Shown here piece after piece: positions 7,383 to 8,349 of a DNA stretch of 8,349 bases. Position 1 is the first letter of the stretch; every line of letters starts with the position of its first letter. Source of the stretch: Rhodanobacteraceae bacterium UBA703 (lineage in GTDB: Bacteria > Pseudomonadota > Gammaproteobacteria > Xanthomonadales > Rhodanobacteraceae). Under the pieces are notes generated by a model. It was not told where the DNA came from, ran no database searches, and worked only from the letters and a program-made list of their open reading frames with translations. The stretch covers positions 1 to 8,349 of the forward strand of contig DBMH01000127.1 in the NCBI GenBank assembly GCA_002297645.1. The letters are read 5' to 3'. The position numbers and the translations under genes are program-made.

Positions 7383-8267
7383 ATGACGACCCCGAACGAT
7401 TTCCTGCATCGCTTCCAGCTCGAAGGCGCCGGCGTTCGCGGCGTGCTGGTGCGCCTCGACGACAGCTGGAAGCGCATTCGCGCCAACGGCGACTACGACG
7501 GACCGATCGCCACCCTGCTCGGCCAGACCGTCGCCGCGAGCGCCCTGTTCACCAGTTCGATCAAGTTCGAGGGGCGCCTGTCGATCCACCTGCGCGAAAG
7601 CGGTGCGTTGCGCCTCCTGTTCGCCGACTGCACGCATGACGGCCAGGTGCGCGGCATCGCGCGCTGGGACGGGGAACTCCAGGCGTCGCACGTGGCGCTC
7701 GAGCCGGGGGCGCGCCTTGCGATCACGATCGAGAACTCGACCAACGAGTCACGCTACCAGGGTCTCGTGCCGGTGGAGGGAGACGATCTCGCGAGCGCCT
7801 TCGAGGGCTATTTCCTGCGCTCCGAACAGCTGCCGACACGCCTCGTGCTGGCGGCGACGCCGGAACGCTGCGGCGGCCTGCTGCTGCAGCAGATCGCCAC
7901 GACCGGAGGCGCCGCGCCGGCCGATGCCGACGGCTGGAACCGCGCCGAACACCTGCTCGCCACGCTGACGCCGGAGGAACTGCTCGATCTGCCACCGGAA
8001 CAGGTGCTGCTGCGCCTGTTCCACGAGGAAGGCGTACGCCTGCAGCCGGCGCAGCCGCTCGCCTTCGACTGCAGTTGCTCGCGCGAACGCGTCGGCACCA
8101 TGCTGCGTTCGCTCGGGCGCGACGAGAACGATGCCGTGCTCGCCGAGCAGGGCTCGGTCGAGATCACCTGCGAGTTCTGCAATCGCCGCTACGTGTTCGA
8201 CGAGGCCGACGTCGCCGCGGTGTTCGCCGACGCGCCGGCTGCCGAAGCGTCGACGACGCGACACTGA
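7383..8267 (+). CDS. hslO: Redox-regulated molecular chaperone Hsp33
   Basis: Hsp33 is a cytoplasmic holdase chaperone switched on by oxidation, usually together with heat. It binds unfolding proteins and passes them to the DnaK system after reduction. The 294 aa length matches the E. coli protein (292). The N-terminal core (about 1-180) begins with DFLHRFQLEGAGVRG (6-20) and includes LLGQTVAASALF (45-56) and the EGYFLRSEQLPTRL region (141-154). A helical linker follows, including TPEELLDLPPEQVLLRLFHEEGVRL (196-220). The C-terminal zinc redox switch is complete: C230-x-C232, then 30 residues, then C263-x-x-C266, the same spacing as in E. coli. These cysteines bind zinc when reduced and form disulfides when oxidised. 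No clear Shine-Dalgarno sequence precedes the ATG, but the N-terminus matches the family. The gene probably has its own heat-shock promoter at 7297-7325 and a terminator hairpin right after its stop codon, so it is likely transcribed alone. Confidence 0.98.
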   Translation: MTTPNDFLHRFQLEGAGVRGVLVRLDDSWKRIRANGDYDGPIATLLGQTVAASALFTSSIKFEGRLSIHLRESGALRLLFADCTHDGQVRGIARWDGELQASHVALEPGARLAITIENSTNESRYQGLVPVEGDDLASAFEGYFLRSEQLPTRLVLAATPERCGGLLLQQIATTGGAAPADADGWNRAEHLLATLTPEELLDLPPEQVLLRLFHEEGVRLQPAQPLAFDCSCSRERVGTMLRSLGRDENDAVLAEQGSVEITCEFCNRRYVFDEADVAAVFADAPAAEASTTRH

Positions 8268-8273
8268 GGCCAC

Positions 8274-8299
8274 GGTGGCGCGGATCTCGCCGCGCCACC
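8274..8299 (+). terminator. Hairpin terminator after hslO
   Basis: A perfect 10-bp stem, GGTGGCGCGG (8274-8283) and CCGCGCCACC (8290-8299), encloses the 6-base loop ATCTCG. It starts 7 bases after the hslO stop codon. No T-run follows (CCACCCGTCC), so it is not a textbook intrinsic terminator. In GC-rich genomes such U-less hairpins often mark transcript ends or protect the 3' end. The remaining bases to 8349 hold nothing I can recognise. Confidence 0.6.
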
Positions 8300-8349
8300 C
8301 CACCCGTCCACACACCCGCCACCGACCGGCATCCGCCCCGCGGACGCCG

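Noticed and set aside
1..8349. Search for a novel defence, mobile or biosynthetic system
   Set aside because: All genes with clear function are housekeeping or general (mfd, S9 peptidase, hslO). No integrase, transposase, CRISPR repeat, tRNA, toxin-antitoxin pair or composition shift was seen.

Overview
This is a chromosomal window from a very GC-rich bacterium, most likely a gammaproteobacterium of the Xanthomonadales/Lysobacterales type. That placement is inferred from four things: strong GC bias at third codon positions, a full-length proteobacterial Mfd, an exported S9 peptidase of the sort common in that order, and a REP-like palindrome common in such genomes. No 16S rRNA or other marker is present to prove it.

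Layout, all genes on the + strand. 29-793: an exported protein of unknown function with a good ribosome binding site. 841-4311: mfd, the transcription-repair coupling factor, complete and with all expected motifs. 4398-4958: a small unrecognised ORF that looks coding in its first 400 bases and then deteriorates, possibly through a frameshift. 4987-7119: an exported S9-family serine peptidase (beta-propeller plus alpha/beta-hydrolase domain) with an intact catalytic triad. 7120-7382: an intergenic stretch with a REP-like hairpin, a candidate heat-shock (sigma-32) promoter and a leader hairpin. 7383-8267: hslO, encoding the redox-regulated chaperone Hsp33, followed by a perfect 10-bp hairpin that probably ends the transcript. 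8300-8349: nothing recognisable.

The genes do not form one obvious pathway. Mfd (DNA repair at stalled RNA polymerase) and Hsp33 (protection of proteins during oxidative and heat stress) are both stress-maintenance housekeeping functions. The S9 peptidase probably degrades peptides in the envelope. The first two genes lie 47 bases apart, and the ORF at 4398 sits 86 bases after mfd, so some read-through is likely. hslO appears to have its own promoter. I found no phage, CRISPR, toxin-antitoxin, defence or biosynthetic system, and no evidence of a previously undescribed system. The points most worth a second look are the hslO promoter region, the two unrecognised ORFs and the REP-like element.
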